Assembly (NCBI RefSeq): GCF_000687815.1
Contig: NZ_JHXU01000001.1
Coordinates: forward strand, 1 to 64,000
Length of the DNA: 64,000 bases
Direction of reading: 5' to 3'
DNA from: Mycoplasma elephantis ATCC 51980
Lineage (GTDB): Bacteria > Bacillota_I > Bacilli_A > Mycoplasmatales > Metamycoplasmataceae
Of this stretch, positions 46,801 to 56,410 are shown one piece after another. Both the position numbers and the translations under genes were made by a program. The notes below the pieces were generated by a model. The model did not search any database. It was not told where the DNA came from and saw only the letters and a list, made by a program, of their open reading frames with translations. Each line of letters starts with the position of its first letter. Positions within the stretch are counted from its first letter, which is position 1.

Positions 46801-46858
46801 AAAAAATAAAAAGGCGCCCCTAAACTAACAGACTAATCTGCAAGTTTAGAGACACCTA
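46801..46858 (-). terminator. Large hairpin with U tract, terminator after pncB or leader attenuator
   Basis: On the minus strand a 15-bp helix (AGGTGTCTCTAAACT pairing with AGTTTAGGGGCGCCT, with three G-U pairs) topped by CAGA/TCTG is followed by TTTTTATTTTTT. Much more GC-rich than its surroundings. It is about 100 bases past pncB and 65 bases before the P37 start. Confidence 0.75.
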
Positions 46859-46956
46859 AATAATTTGTGGTAATTACTATCTCATTCATTACATAAGAAG
46901 TATAACAAATTTATTTTTTAATTTTTAAAATAAACAAATACTATTTTTAAATATAT

Positions 46957-47949
46957 CTAATTATTTTTTTCGTATTTAATAAGTCTAGGATTATATGAAT
47001 AACCCCTACCAAATTTAGCTATTTCACTTCCATTAAGTTTCACTGCATCAGCACTAAAATTAATATTAATTTTTAAAATACTTGCCCCAACCCCGTAAAC
47101 ATCTACAGGTGTTTTTTGTTCTTCAAACATTTTAATTTTATTTGCATTAAAACCACTTGAAACAACAATTTTTACATGTTTACCGTCATTTTCATCAAGC
47201 GCTTTTCTTAATCTCTTTACTTGGTTTGGTGTTACACCATATTCATCTTCGTTATTAGTGAACATTTTATCCCTTACGTTTTGCGCAGTATCTATTCTTA
47301 GTGCCACAAGTTCTTTTCCAAAAGTTTTTAAAGCTTTTAATGAATCATCAATAACATTATTATTAAAATCAACCAATGCGGTAAGAGGTTCTTTAATAAT
47401 TTCCTTGTACGCTTTTAATGTTTCAATAATATCTCCATTGAACCCTTGAATTAAAATATGAGGAATAGTTCCTACCGCTAATCCGTTATGAAGCGCAACT
47501 TGTTCTTTTGTACATTGAGTGTCTATTCCACCTATGTGTGCTGCATAACCATCAAACCTTTGGACCAAATAATGATCTGCTCTATCACCCATAAAAACAA
47601 CATTTTTGTTATTAGCTACATCAATTATTCTTTTTGAATTAGTTGCAATACTTGAACCCCTAGCCAATATTCCATCAATCATTCCTTCATATATACCAAA
47701 ATCTTGATAGTGCCCTTCTAATTCGAGAACTACTTCTTTGTTGTTAATGATAGAACCATCTGGCAAATAACTAATCTTATATTTCTTTGTATCAGTTTCT
47801 TTTTCAAGTAATTCTAAAACTTCTTTTATTCCACACAAAACCACATTATCTTCTCGTTGAAAAAACTGAATTGTAACAATATTGTTTGGCTTCTTTTTCT
47901 CCAAAATCTTTTTTGTTTTAAAAAAGTATTCTGCTATATATTTTTTCAT
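46957..47949 (-). CDS. pncB: Nicotinate phosphoribosyltransferase
   Basis: First step of NAD salvage from nicotinate. 330 aa, the short form. Visible family segments: EGHYQDFGIYEGMIDGILARG, a GTIPHILIQG stretch, VDFNNN, ALRIDTAQNVRDKM, VVSSGFNANKI and VDVYGVGASI near the phosphate loop. The catalytic His likely lies in HIGGIDTQCTKEQV. It starts 16 bases inside the membrane-protein gene, so it shares the FMN-riboswitch transcript. Confidence 0.9.
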   Translation of the reverse strand: MKKYIAEYFFKTKKILEKKKPNNIVTIQFFQREDNVVLCGIKEVLELLEKETDTKKYKISYLPDGSIINNKEVVLELEGHYQDFGIYEGMIDGILARGSSIATNSKRIIDVANNKNVVFMGDRADHYLVQRFDGYAAHIGGIDTQCTKEQVALHNGLAVGTIPHILIQGFNGDIIETLKAYKEIIKEPLTALVDFNNNVIDDSLKALKTFGKELVALRIDTAQNVRDKMFTNNEDEYGVTPNQVKRLRKALDENDGKHVKIVVSSGFNANKIKMFEEQKTPVDVYGVGASILKININFSADAVKLNGSEIAKFGRGYSYNPRLIKYEKNN

Positions 47950-49055
47950 AATTTTAACTCCTCATTTTGATATCAACATAGTTTTTTATTTAAAAAATGA
48001 AATCCAGTAGCAAGCAACATAGGTAAAATGAATTGTAAACATAAAACATGTATCCACGATCAAATTTCACTATATCCCAGTTCAATTATTGTAAAAATTG
48101 GACCATATAATACAGCACTCCCCATTCCACCTAATACATAATTTTGATTTTTTTCTAAATTAAATTCACAAGGTAAAAGGCTTGCTAAAAATCCACAAAT
48201 CATAGATGCAAAACAAGGTAATATCAATAATTTCCAATTCTTTACATAATTATTCATATGAGTCATTGTGGTCCCAAAACTTGTGGAAATATAATAACTT
48301 ATGTTTTTGGTGCTAAGTAAAACTATAAAACCATAAGAAATCATTTGCGCTGTTGTTGCAGCTACAGCTATTGATGCGCCATATGAATTGAGATGAATTG
48401 AATAAGCGATAGATGCTGATGATATAGGTAATGTTAAAGCTAGCCCCATTATTAATCCTACTATTGGCGATAATATAATTCTTAATACATTATTAGAATT
48501 AACTGAATTAACAATTAATCACTCAATCCAAATCAAAATTAAATTACATATATATGTTAATCATAATGCATTAACAATACCTAAAGCAACACCAATTAAT
48601 GGTAAAACAAGAATTGAAAATGAATTATCAATATGTACAATATTAAAAAAGTAAATAATAATTACTGATGCTAATCAAGCACTAACTGCGTCACCAACAA
48701 TTTTTATATTTGTATTTATATTTATGGTTGAAACTTCATAAATAATATTGTTATTCACCACATCAAAAACCGGCTTTACAGAACTATTGGAAACAATAAA
48801 AGCACTCAATGAAATTGCTATTGTTTCTAATATACTTCTTTTATTCTTAATGCTAATCGCTAAACCTATTGCTAAAGGAGAAATAAATGACAAAAATATT
48901 TTAATTGAAACAAAAATATTTTCACTTGAATAACTACCAACCATACCAAATAATCCGCCTATAATCAAAGTGGCAAAAAATCCAAGACCTGTTCCAATCA
49001 AAGAATCAAACCATATTGTTTTATGGTTTAATTTAGATAATTTTGTAATATTCAT
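47934..49055 (-). CDS. PTS_EIIC_2-like membrane protein under an FMN riboswitch; candidate flavin transporter
   Basis: 373 aa, about nine to ten membrane segments, with UGA Trp codons. The pattern TLPISSASIA, AVAATTAQMISYGFI, FGTTMTHMNNYVKN and a Gly-rich VLGGMGSAVLYGP matches the PTS_EIIC_2 family (Pfam PF13303 by memory), which lacks a known substrate and needs no IIA/IIB partner here. The start at 49055 follows an AAGGAG site that lies inside the riboswitch output hairpin. Family members are usually called sugar PTS, but control by FMN suggests flavin or a related vitamin. pncB is cotranscribed. Confidence 0.8.
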
Positions 49056-49063
49056 AAATAAAA

Positions 49064-49083
49064 AACTCCTTTTAAAGAAGTTC
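49064..49083 (-). promoter_or_regulatory. Riboswitch output hairpin hiding the ribosome site
   Basis: AACTTCTTT pairs with AAAGGAGTT (one G-U pair), burying the AAGGAG site of the following gene, then TTTTTT. A competing pairing of TTCCTGA in the aptamer with TCAGGAA would free it. This fits an OFF switch acting at translation initiation, possibly also at termination. Confidence 0.6.
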
Positions 49084-49095
49084 CTGATGACCATA

Positions 49096-49226
49096 CACAT
49101 TGTGTAGAGACTATATTCAGACTTTACTGTCGGCACAGGAAATTAACCTGTTCATGCTCAAAGAGTACGATGGCTTTACATCCGGTTGGGGAACTAACCC
49201 AGTCAGGAAACTACAATCTTTGTGAC
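49096..49226 (-). ncRNA. FMN riboswitch (RFN element) aptamer
   Basis: Reading the minus strand, the conserved RFN blocks occur in order: TTCCCCAACCGG then TGTAAAGCC, GAGCATGA, CAGGTTAATTTCCTG hairpin, and GCCGACAGTAAAGTCTGAAT. The outer helix is formed by ATTGTAG near the 5' end and CTACACAAT at the 3' end. This is the FMN-sensing aptamer found before riboflavin genes. A TATAAT box lies just upstream, near 49234-49239. Confidence 0.93.
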
Positions 49227-49233
49227 TGCATTT

Positions 49234-49239
49234 ATATTA
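49234..49239 (-). promoter_or_regulatory. -10 box for the FMN-riboswitch operon
   Basis: TATAAT on the minus strand, with a TTAACT-like -35 about 15 bases further upstream, positioned to start transcription right before the aptamer. Confidence 0.55.
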
Positions 49240-49302
49240 TAAATAAAATCAAAAACAGTTAACCATAAAAAATTAAATCTTCGGTTTATAATTAAACACA
49301 TT

Positions 49303-50358
49303 ATGAAAAAAATTATCTTAATAGATTTTGAAGGTATCCAATCATACGGACTTTATATTCCATATATGTTCTCAATGGCAATTAAAAAGGATGAAAAAAC
49401 ATATAAAACTTTTACTAAATCAATTGATTTTAAAAAACTTAATTATAAAAATTGAAGCAAGTTAATGTTAGAGAAGATTGAAAATGTAGTTTTTAATGAA
49501 TTATCAATTAATTCGTGAAACGAATTTAATGATAAAGCAGAGTTTTATGGTTGGGCGCCCGCATACGAAAATAAAATTTTTAGAAATTTAAAAATTAGTA
49601 AAAATATTGTCGTAAAAGACATTAAAGATAATAATTTATTCAAAGCACCTTTGGCATTAAATATTCTTAAAAATAAAAAAGATAAAAATCAATTCCCAAA
49701 ATTTTATTCAATAATTTCCAATAAAAAAATTTTAGAATTATTCCCTGGATTGGCAAAATCTGAAATTAATAAAAAAATAATTGGAAATAATGGACACACA
49801 GCAAGTGTTTGCGGATATATTTATTGAAGACTTGTAAACAACGAACCAACTTGAAATTTCTTAAAAAAATACATTTCAAAGGAAGAAATTTTTAATGAGA
49901 TGAGAAATTATTCATATAGCGATATACAAACAATGATTTATGCATTTCAAATTAAGGATCAGTTAAATGCAAACATTAAACAAATTTGCAATCTCATCTC
50001 AACAAACGCCAAATTGGAAGAAACATTAAATAACGATAACTCATTATATAAAATATTAGATGCATTAAAAAACACTAAACACACCAATTTAACAAATGAC
50101 TATATTAAAATTATTAATAATTCCTCCATGAATGAAAACGAGAAAACTCTTTTAATCACATTTTTTACTACTATTTTTTCCATTAAAAAATTTGAAGACT
50201 TGAAACCTTGATTATCTTTAAATAATCAAAAAATTTTAGAGGAAAAAATTAAAGATAACTCAAATACCCTAATTAAAAATAAGCAGGAATTTAATAGTTT
50301 ATTAAGTAATCTTTATAATAATTTTAAAAAGCAAAACATCAAAATTATAATGTCATAA
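49303..50358 (+). CDS. Uncharacterised protein with DEDD exonuclease-like motifs
   Basis: 351 aa, soluble, with UGA Trp codons. The N-terminus LIDFEGIQ has a DxE like exonuclease motif I, FYGWAPAYENKIFRN resembles motif II, and NYSYSDIQTMIYAFQ resembles the YxxxD motif III; the last also matches the equivalent part of the DUF2779 protein at 26305-28203 (YCHNDVMAMLMAFD). The C-terminal 120 residues are helical and unassigned. A nuclease role is an inference from three short motifs. No clear ribosome site. Divergent from the riboswitch operon. Confidence 0.6.
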
Positions 50359-50365
50359 AAATAAC

Positions 50366-50402
50366 AAAATCAATGTATTTTATAGGAAACACATTGATTT
50401 TA
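50366..50402. terminator. Bidirectional terminator between convergent genes
   Basis: Perfect 11-bp stem aaaatcaatgt / acattgatttt with a 14-base loop. Confidence 0.75.
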
Positions 50403-50987
50403 TTTAAAAATTAACTTTGTTTTTTTATTTATTTTTGAACAGACAGACAATATTAATTTGTTTTCTAAAGAAATAGTGGATAGAATATTATTATTTATAA
50501 TGGTATCTAGTTTTTTACTTTCGAAAATTTTATTATTTAAATACTTAAAAAGGGCCTCTTTTTGCGTTCATTTTTCTAGTAAATAATTATTTTGCCTCTC
50601 TTTTTTAAGATTATTAAATTCTATTGATTCTTTTTCAGATAAAATGTGTTTTGAAATTTTTAATGAAATGTTTTTAATCTCTTCAATGTCTACCCCTACT
50701 CCTTCAGTAGATATAGCTACTGCAACAAATTTTTTTGAATGAGAAATAGAAAAAAAGAAATTATTACACTTTCACATATTATTGGAATCTTTTATAAATT
50801 TGATATCTTTTGGGTCTAATCCAAAGACTTCTTTAATTGCTTTTTGCAACAAAATTCAAACGCTATATTTACTATTTTTTACATCATAATTACTAACATT
50901 ATTAATTTCTTCTCTTCTTTCATCAGAATAAATATTATTTAAATTAATGTGTTTCTCTTTATGGGACACGTAAATATATATATCCAT
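50400..50987 (-). CDS. Sfp-type 4'-phosphopantetheinyl transferase
   Basis: 195 aa. FFFSISHSKKFVAVAIS, GVGVDIEEIK with the metal-binding Asp/Glu, and WTQKEALFKY are the three hallmark motifs of the family that moves the phosphopantetheine arm of CoA to a carrier protein. Size and SHS motif favour the Sfp group over the short AcpS type. The carrier is not in the window. One UGA Trp near residue 44 and others. Its ATG lies within an inverted repeat. Confidence 0.82.
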
Positions 50988-51011
50988 TTCTATATTTTAT
51001 AATATAGAAAT
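50986..51011. promoter_or_regulatory. Perfect inverted repeat over the start of the PPTase gene
   Basis: ATTTCTATATT / AATATAGAAAT, 11-bp arms around a 4-base loop, overlapping the ATG and probable -10 region. Could be a protein-binding operator. The remaining gap to the tuf terminator (51012-51244) is AT-rich and shows no gene. Confidence 0.5.
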
Positions 51012-51244
51012 TAAAAATAAGTAATAATAATATATTAGTTTTTTTGTCACTTTAGTATTTATATACTTTATTTCTTTAACTAGATTTAATGTTGATGTCT
51101 ATATAAAAACTATTTGTATTTTTTTATTCTTATTAATTTTGATTAATATTTTATTATTTTATGTATATTGTTAATCAATCAAATTAAATAATAAAACATT
51201 TGACATTATTATTAATTTATTCAATAAATTCCATTATTGATAAA

Positions 51245-51271
51245 TAAAAAAGCAACTTAGTTGCTTTTTTA
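51245..51271 (-). terminator. Terminator of tuf
   Basis: 11-bp stem taaaaaagcaa / ttgcttttttA-type with a 5-base loop and a U tract on the minus strand, just after the tuf stop. Confidence 0.85.
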
Positions 51272-51283
51272 TTCTTTTTTATA

Positions 51284-52468
51284 TTATTTAATAATTTTTG
51301 TAACTGAACCAGCACCAACAGTTCTTCCACCTTCACGGATTGAGAACTTTGTACCTTCTTCAACAGCAATAGGAGCTATTAATGTTACTGTTAAGTTAAC
51401 ATTTTCTCCTGGCATAACCATTTCACGGCCTTTTTCAAATTCAACACCACCGGTTACGTCTGTTGTTCTGAAGTAGAATTGTGGTTTATAGTTTTTAAAG
51501 AATGGGGTATGACGTCCACCTTCTTCTTTTTTAAGAGCATATATAGCTGCTTGGAATGTTGTGTGAGGAATAATTGAACCTGGTTTTGCTAACACTTGTC
51601 CACGTTCAACACCATCACGATCTATACCTCTAAGAAGTAATCCTGCATTATCTCCGGCTTGTGCTTCTTTAAGATTTTTACGGAACATTTCAATTCCTGT
51701 AACAACTGTTTTTTTAGTTGGTTTTAATCCAACAATTTCAACTTCTTCATTAAGTTTTAAAACACCACGTTCAACCCTACCTGTAGCAACTGTACCACGT
51801 CCTGTGATTGTAAATACGTCTTCTACTGCAAGTAAGAATGGTTTATCTAATTCTTTTGGTGGATTTTCTATTCATGTATCAACCGCATTCATTAATTGGA
51901 ATATTGTTTCTTCATATTTAGCATCTCCATTTAATGCTTTAAGAGCTGAACCACGGATAATAGGTGTATTATCACCATCAAAACCATATTGTGAAAGTAA
52001 TTCACGAATTTCAACTTCTACTAAGTCGATCATTTCTTCGTCATTTACCATATCACATTTATTTAGGTATACAACCATTTTTGGAACACCAACTTGTTTT
52101 GAAAGAAGGATATGTTCACGTGTTTGAGGCATTGGACCATCTGAGGCTGCAACAACTAATATTGCTCCATCCATTTGTGCTGCACCAGTAATCATATTTT
52201 TAACATAGTCAGCGTGACCAGGACAGTCTACGTGTGCATAGTGTCTCTTTTCTGTTTGATATTCAATGTGTGATGTGTTAATTGTAATACCACGAGCTTT
52301 TTCTTCGGGTGCATTATCAATAGAAGCATAATCTTTAGCTTCTGATAAACCTTTTTTTGCTAATACTGTAGCAATTGCTGCTGTTAATGTTGTTTTACCA
52401 TGGTCAACGTGTCCAATGGTACCAATATTAACGTGTTCTTTACTACGGTCAAAATCTTGTTTTGCCAT
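51284..52468 (-). CDS. tuf: Translation elongation factor Tu
   Basis: Delivers aminoacyl-tRNA to the ribosome as a GTP complex. 394 aa. G1 [10 protein letters not shown]2 [10 protein letters not shown]3 DCPGHADY, G4 NKCDM, G5 GSALKAL, followed by the two beta-barrel domains. A single UGA Trp (near residue 199). AAAGGAAC precedes the ATG. A leader of about 100 bases with a small stem precedes it. Confidence 0.98.
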
Positions 52469-52581
52469 TTTGTTCCTTTCATTTTATTATGTTTTAACGC
52501 GCTAAAACCACCTATGTATAGTCTTTCACCTATATCCTGTCCTATAAACGCTAAGTTATTATATTTTAACAAAAATTATAA
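52469..52581 (-). promoter_or_regulatory. tuf promoter and leader region
   Basis: On the minus strand a TATAAT box lies near 52558-52563, then about 90 bases of untranslated leader holding a small TATAG/CTATA hairpin and repeated ATAGG words. It is GC-richer than other spacers here, suggesting a structured leader; no known riboswitch class was recognised. Confidence 0.45.
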
Positions 52582-53370
52582 TTAAATTATACATTTATAA
52601 ATATTGTTAATATTGTTTGCAACATGTTCGGGTTGTTCAACAAATATTGCATGCCCACAATCATTAACTACATATAATTTTATGTTATAGATTTCTGATA
52701 ATAAATCCAAACTCTCTCTTGTTGTAAATAAATCATTATCTCCAACAATTATGAATATGTCATTATTATATTTTTTAAAAATTTCTTCTTGTCTATTTTT
52801 TAAATATGATGTATTTAATATTTGATTATCAACCATTTTTTCAAAAAATTTTCTATGTATGTTTGCATAATCAAGAGAAATTTTTGCTTGATTATCAATG
52901 ATAGATAAAAATTTTTCAGAATGAGAATTAAATAAATTTAACAATGCGTGTTTTGCTTGTTCACGTGTTATTGGTAATATGTTTTCCTTTATATCTATTT
53001 TTGAATATTGTAATTGGAATGTAAGCGGAGAAACTAAAATAGCTTTTTTAACAATTTTATTTTTTAAAAGTTGTAAAGCTATATCACTTCCCATAGAATG
53101 AGAAATTACTATATCTATTTTAGTATCTATTTTTTTTAAAAATTCCAGAACTATTTCATAAAGATATTCTAATGAACATATATCCTTATTCATTGTTGAT
53201 TTGCCACATCCGGGTAAATCAACTTGAATAAAGTCAAAATCTGGGGTAAATTTTTTTATCCTATTTATTACCATTCCATTAGAGCCAAAACCGTGTATAA
53301 AAAGAATTTTTTCTTTGTTATTGCTTTCTATTGAATAATTTATAGATTCATTTAATATATCGATTGTCAT
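52582..53370 (-). CDS. Alpha/beta hydrolase
   Basis: 262 aa. FIHGFGSNG oxyanion loop, nucleophile elbow SHSMGSD (Ser near residue 94), acid in VGDNDLF and His in CGHAIFVEQP complete the triad. Substrate unknown; these are often esterases or lipases. The ATG at 53370 lies one base after the lplA stop, so it is cotranscribed with lplA. An upstream TTG would add three codons and is not preferred. Confidence 0.87.
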   Translation of the reverse strand: MTIDILNESINYSIESNNKEKILFIHGFGSNGMVINRIKKFTPDFDFIQVDLPGCGKSTMNKDICSLEYLYEIVLEFLKKIDTKIDIVISHSMGSDIALQLLKNKIVKKAILVSPLTFQLQYSKIDIKENILPITREQAKHALLNLFNSHSEKFLSIIDNQAKISLDYANIHRKFFEKMVDNQILNTSYLKNRQEEIFKKYNNDIFIIVGDNDLFTTRESLDLLSEIYNIKLYVVNDCGHAIFVEQPEHVANNINNIYKCII

Positions 53371-53371
53371 T

Positions 53372-54349
53372 TTAACCAAAAATCAATTCAATAAATTCTG
53401 ATTTTTTAATTCCACCAAAATATAATACTAAATCAATTTTATCAAGAATGTTACCAATAGAATTTTTGTCATAATTTACACCAATAAATAAATCAATAAC
53501 ATCTGATAATTCTTTTTGAGATAAGAAATCTCCTTCAAAAGTTATAGTTTTAATTTTGTTTTCTTCAAGATTTGCTTTAAAGGTAATTAAACCATTATCA
53601 AATTTTCTTGTATTAACAATACTAAATTCTGGATTTTTAAAGAATAATCATTCATCAGATTGTTTATATTTAATTAAATCTGCATGTTCTTTATATTGAA
53701 AATCTTTTTCGGTAACAATTTTTGCATTATATTTTTCAACCATAAATTTAATTAAATTATCAGTAAATTCATTAATAGAAATATTTTCCTTTAACATTTG
53801 CTTTATATTTCCAACACGTTGTTTTACAGATTTAATACCTTTTGATTGCATTTTTAGAGGATTTGGTTTTAAAGCCTTCATCATTGTCTCAATATTTACA
53901 TCAAAAAGTAATGTACCATGACTAAACATTCTATTTTTGTATATAAATTGGGCGTTTCCACTTACTTTTAGTCCATTGGCCTTAATATCATTACGCCCTT
54001 CAAATTCTGCTAAAACACCTATAGAATTTAAGTATTCTATTATTGGTTTCAAGAATTGTGCATAACCCATTGATGTTTTATTTGTTATAAAACTAAAATT
54101 AAGATTGTTTAAATCATGATAGACTGCTCCGCCACCCGAAATTCTTCTGGCAATTTTTATATTGTTTTTAGTTGTATAATCAACGTTAATTTCTTCATAT
54201 AAATTTTGATTTCTACCAATTATAATTGAATTATCATGTTGGTATAACAACATAATATCTTGGTCTATATATTTTTCATCTTTTAAAATCAATTCCTCTA
54301 ACGATAATGTTTCATAAGGATTGTTTGATTTCATTTTTAAAACTATCAT
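53372..54349 (-). CDS. lplA: Lipoate-protein ligase A
   Basis: Attaches scavenged lipoate to E2 subunits such as that of pyruvate dehydrogenase. 325 aa. RRISGGGAVYHDLNNLNFSF, ANGLKVSGNAQFI and SHGTLLFD are the canonical motifs. A UGA Trp near residue 234 joins the catalytic and C-terminal domains. Start at 54349 fits the MIVL terminus and an AGGAGA site. Confidence 0.93.
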
Positions 54350-54422
54350 TTATATCTCCTTTTTTTACCTTATTAATTATTACATATTTAAAAAACAAAA
54401 CATAATGTTTTGCTTTTTAAAT

Positions 54423-54839
54423 TTATTCAACAATACTAAAAGTATATGTTTTATCTAAGGATGTTTTATTATCAACTCATGACACATATATCTCTAATGT
54501 TTCAGGGTTTATTTGTTTATAACTTCAAAACAAATCACCAGATAAAATATTTATTTTTGTTATGAGTTCATTAATAAAAGCGGCTATTATTTCTTTATCA
54601 AAATATGGTTTTTTTTGATCAGAATTGTATCTAATAAATTTTAAAAATGAGTCCTTATGTATTTCCGGGAAAACATTTTTATGATTGTACAAACCTGTTT
54701 TATTATTGGAAGTTTTTGTATTTATCATTTCAGTTGAATTATTAATAGGAGAATTATTTTTATTACAACTAATTGTAATTAAGGAAGGGGAAACAATAAA
54801 TGAAAAAAATAAAAAAAATCTCTTAGTAAATTTATTCAC
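54423..54839 (-). CDS. Small lipoprotein of unknown function
   Basis: 138 aa from a GTG start (54839). The signal VNKFTKRFFLFFSFIV...ITISC ends in a lipobox, so it is probably lipid-anchored. The mature part is Asn/Ser/Lys-rich with no known domain. The GTG gives a normal short signal and a 1-base gap after the upstream gene; an ATG at 54875 would lengthen the signal and overlap that gene. It follows the gene at 54841-55980 directly, so they are coupled. Confidence 0.72.
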
Positions 54840-54840
54840 A

Positions 54841-55980
54841 TTAGTCTTTCTTTTTTTCTTCAATGATAAATACATTTTCTTTTCATGGCAATACCGCTCC
54901 ATTTAATATTGATTTTTTAATTAATAAAAAATAATTTAGTTGATTAGGCAAAATATAAGAAAAATCTTTGGAGGATATTTTGTAATGATTCCAACTAAAA
55001 TCTTTGTTTTTTATTGAATTTTCTTCTTTTATGTTAACAGTATATTTGCTATCAAGTTCTCCTAATAGCGAATTTTGTACTTCTACATCATAACCAATTT
55101 TGATATTTTTATAATGACCAAAACTAAACTCTAACCTTGGAGAAAACACTCCTTTAAATGAATATGGCAAAATATACCCGTCTTTTATTTCTGCATTAGA
55201 TAATGTTGTGGTGGTCTTATTATTATAATCGTACCTACTTTGTATATCAGAGTTTATTTCCCAACAAAATTTATCTTTCATATATTTTGTTGGGATAGAT
55301 TTTAAAGTATTATCAATAGGAATATTTTTTAACCCATAATGTTCAAATTTAGGACTGTAATTAATATAGGGGAGCAAATTGTGAAAATGTAATCGAAAAA
55401 AATCATTTTTATTTACATATAAATCTGGTTCTTTATCAATAATAGGTCGAATATCTAATTCGCAATATTTTTCTTCAAACCTTCTTATTTCTTCCATTCT
55501 CATCATATCTAAACCTTTTAATTCGCGAAATATAATACCGTTCTTGCCTATTGAATATTCTCGATTTTTAATATCCTCCTCTTTAGGGGGATTTACTATA
55601 TGTAATTTTGCATACATTTCTCATTTTTTTGTTTGATAATTTTTATATTGCATATCAATATAAATATTTCTTACGTCACTTCATTTCATATAATTAAATA
55701 TGTTTTCTCTAAATAAAAATGAAAAATAACCATATGAATGTTCTTTTATTTCTGGTTCGCCTCCATCAAAGACTAAATTTGAATTAATGAAAATTTTTGT
55801 TTTCATATCTTCATAACCAAACTTGTTTCTGTTGGTGCCGAATGAAATATGAAAATGATCATTAACGGGATTTATACTGAGTTCAAACCCGGAATATTCC
55901 ACGGCAACCTTTTGTTCTACAGTCCCTCTAAACTTTTCCTCAATTACTTTTTGAGGAATATCATAATTCAATACTAACAT
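54841..55980 (-). CDS. Conserved-looking soluble protein, unknown function
   Basis: 379 aa with several UGA Trp codons. Beta-rich with scattered Tyr/Phe/Asp; no signal peptide or membrane segment. I recognise no family motif; it recalls unnamed mycoplasma proteins found beside small lipoproteins, from memory only. Its ATG overlaps by TAATG the end of the broken small gene before it, so the three formed one operon. Confidence 0.75.
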
Positions 55981-56326
55981 TATTTATCATATAGATAGTC
56001 TAAAAACTCATCTACAGCCTCATGTTATCTTTTATAGAAAGTTGTTTTAGAAAAATATTGCTCAGCTCATTCTTTTTCATTTTCTACATTCTTCAGAAAA
56101 AGTTATCAATAATCATATAGCTTGTTGGTGAAAGTAAATTCAATATTTGTTCAAAAATTGATTTTACTTTTGTAGTTTTATTCATTTCTAAAATGTTTTT
56201 AGCAGATGTGTCATATTTTTTTAAAATTTCATCACTTAACTGAATGTTTTTTATTCGGTTATAGAATTTACATGCATCTCTAACTAAATTTTTTTTAGAT
56301 ATGAAATCTAATTTTTTTATGTTCAT
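55980..56326 (-). pseudogene. Broken small gene: frameshift plus in-frame stop
   Basis: The reading frame from the ATG at 56326 (good GGAGG site) ends early at 56084 after 80 aa. One base lacking in a run of T (near 56097-56101) puts a second segment out of frame: LKNVENEKEWAEQYFSKTTFYKR, then a TAA, then HEAVDEFLDYLYDK, ending in a TAATG overlap with the next gene. Joined, they give about 115 aa with a Trp (UGA) expected where the TAA is. So two lesions are seen. The intact form resembles the small MG284/MPN403-type mycoplasma proteins, by memory only. Confidence 0.7.
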
Positions 56327-56383
56327 TTTTTTTACCTCCAACCAATAAAAGTATGAAAATGGGGATAAAATGCCAAAAAAATA

Positions 56384-56410
56384 AAAAAATGGGAAAAATG
56401 CCCATTTTTT
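56384..56410 (-). terminator. Terminator after proS
   Basis: 10-bp stem aaaaaatggg / cccatttttt with a 7-base loop, overlapping the proS stop, with a U tract on the minus strand. Confidence 0.82.

Noticed and set aside
46801-46900. TPP riboswitch before the P37 operon, expected from its thiamine link
   Set aside because: The conserved CTGAGA and GATAATGCCAGC-type blocks are not present; only a terminator-like hairpin is seen.
52469-52581. Known riboswitch or T-box in the tuf leader
   Set aside because: No conserved block of any class I know; kept only as a leader region.
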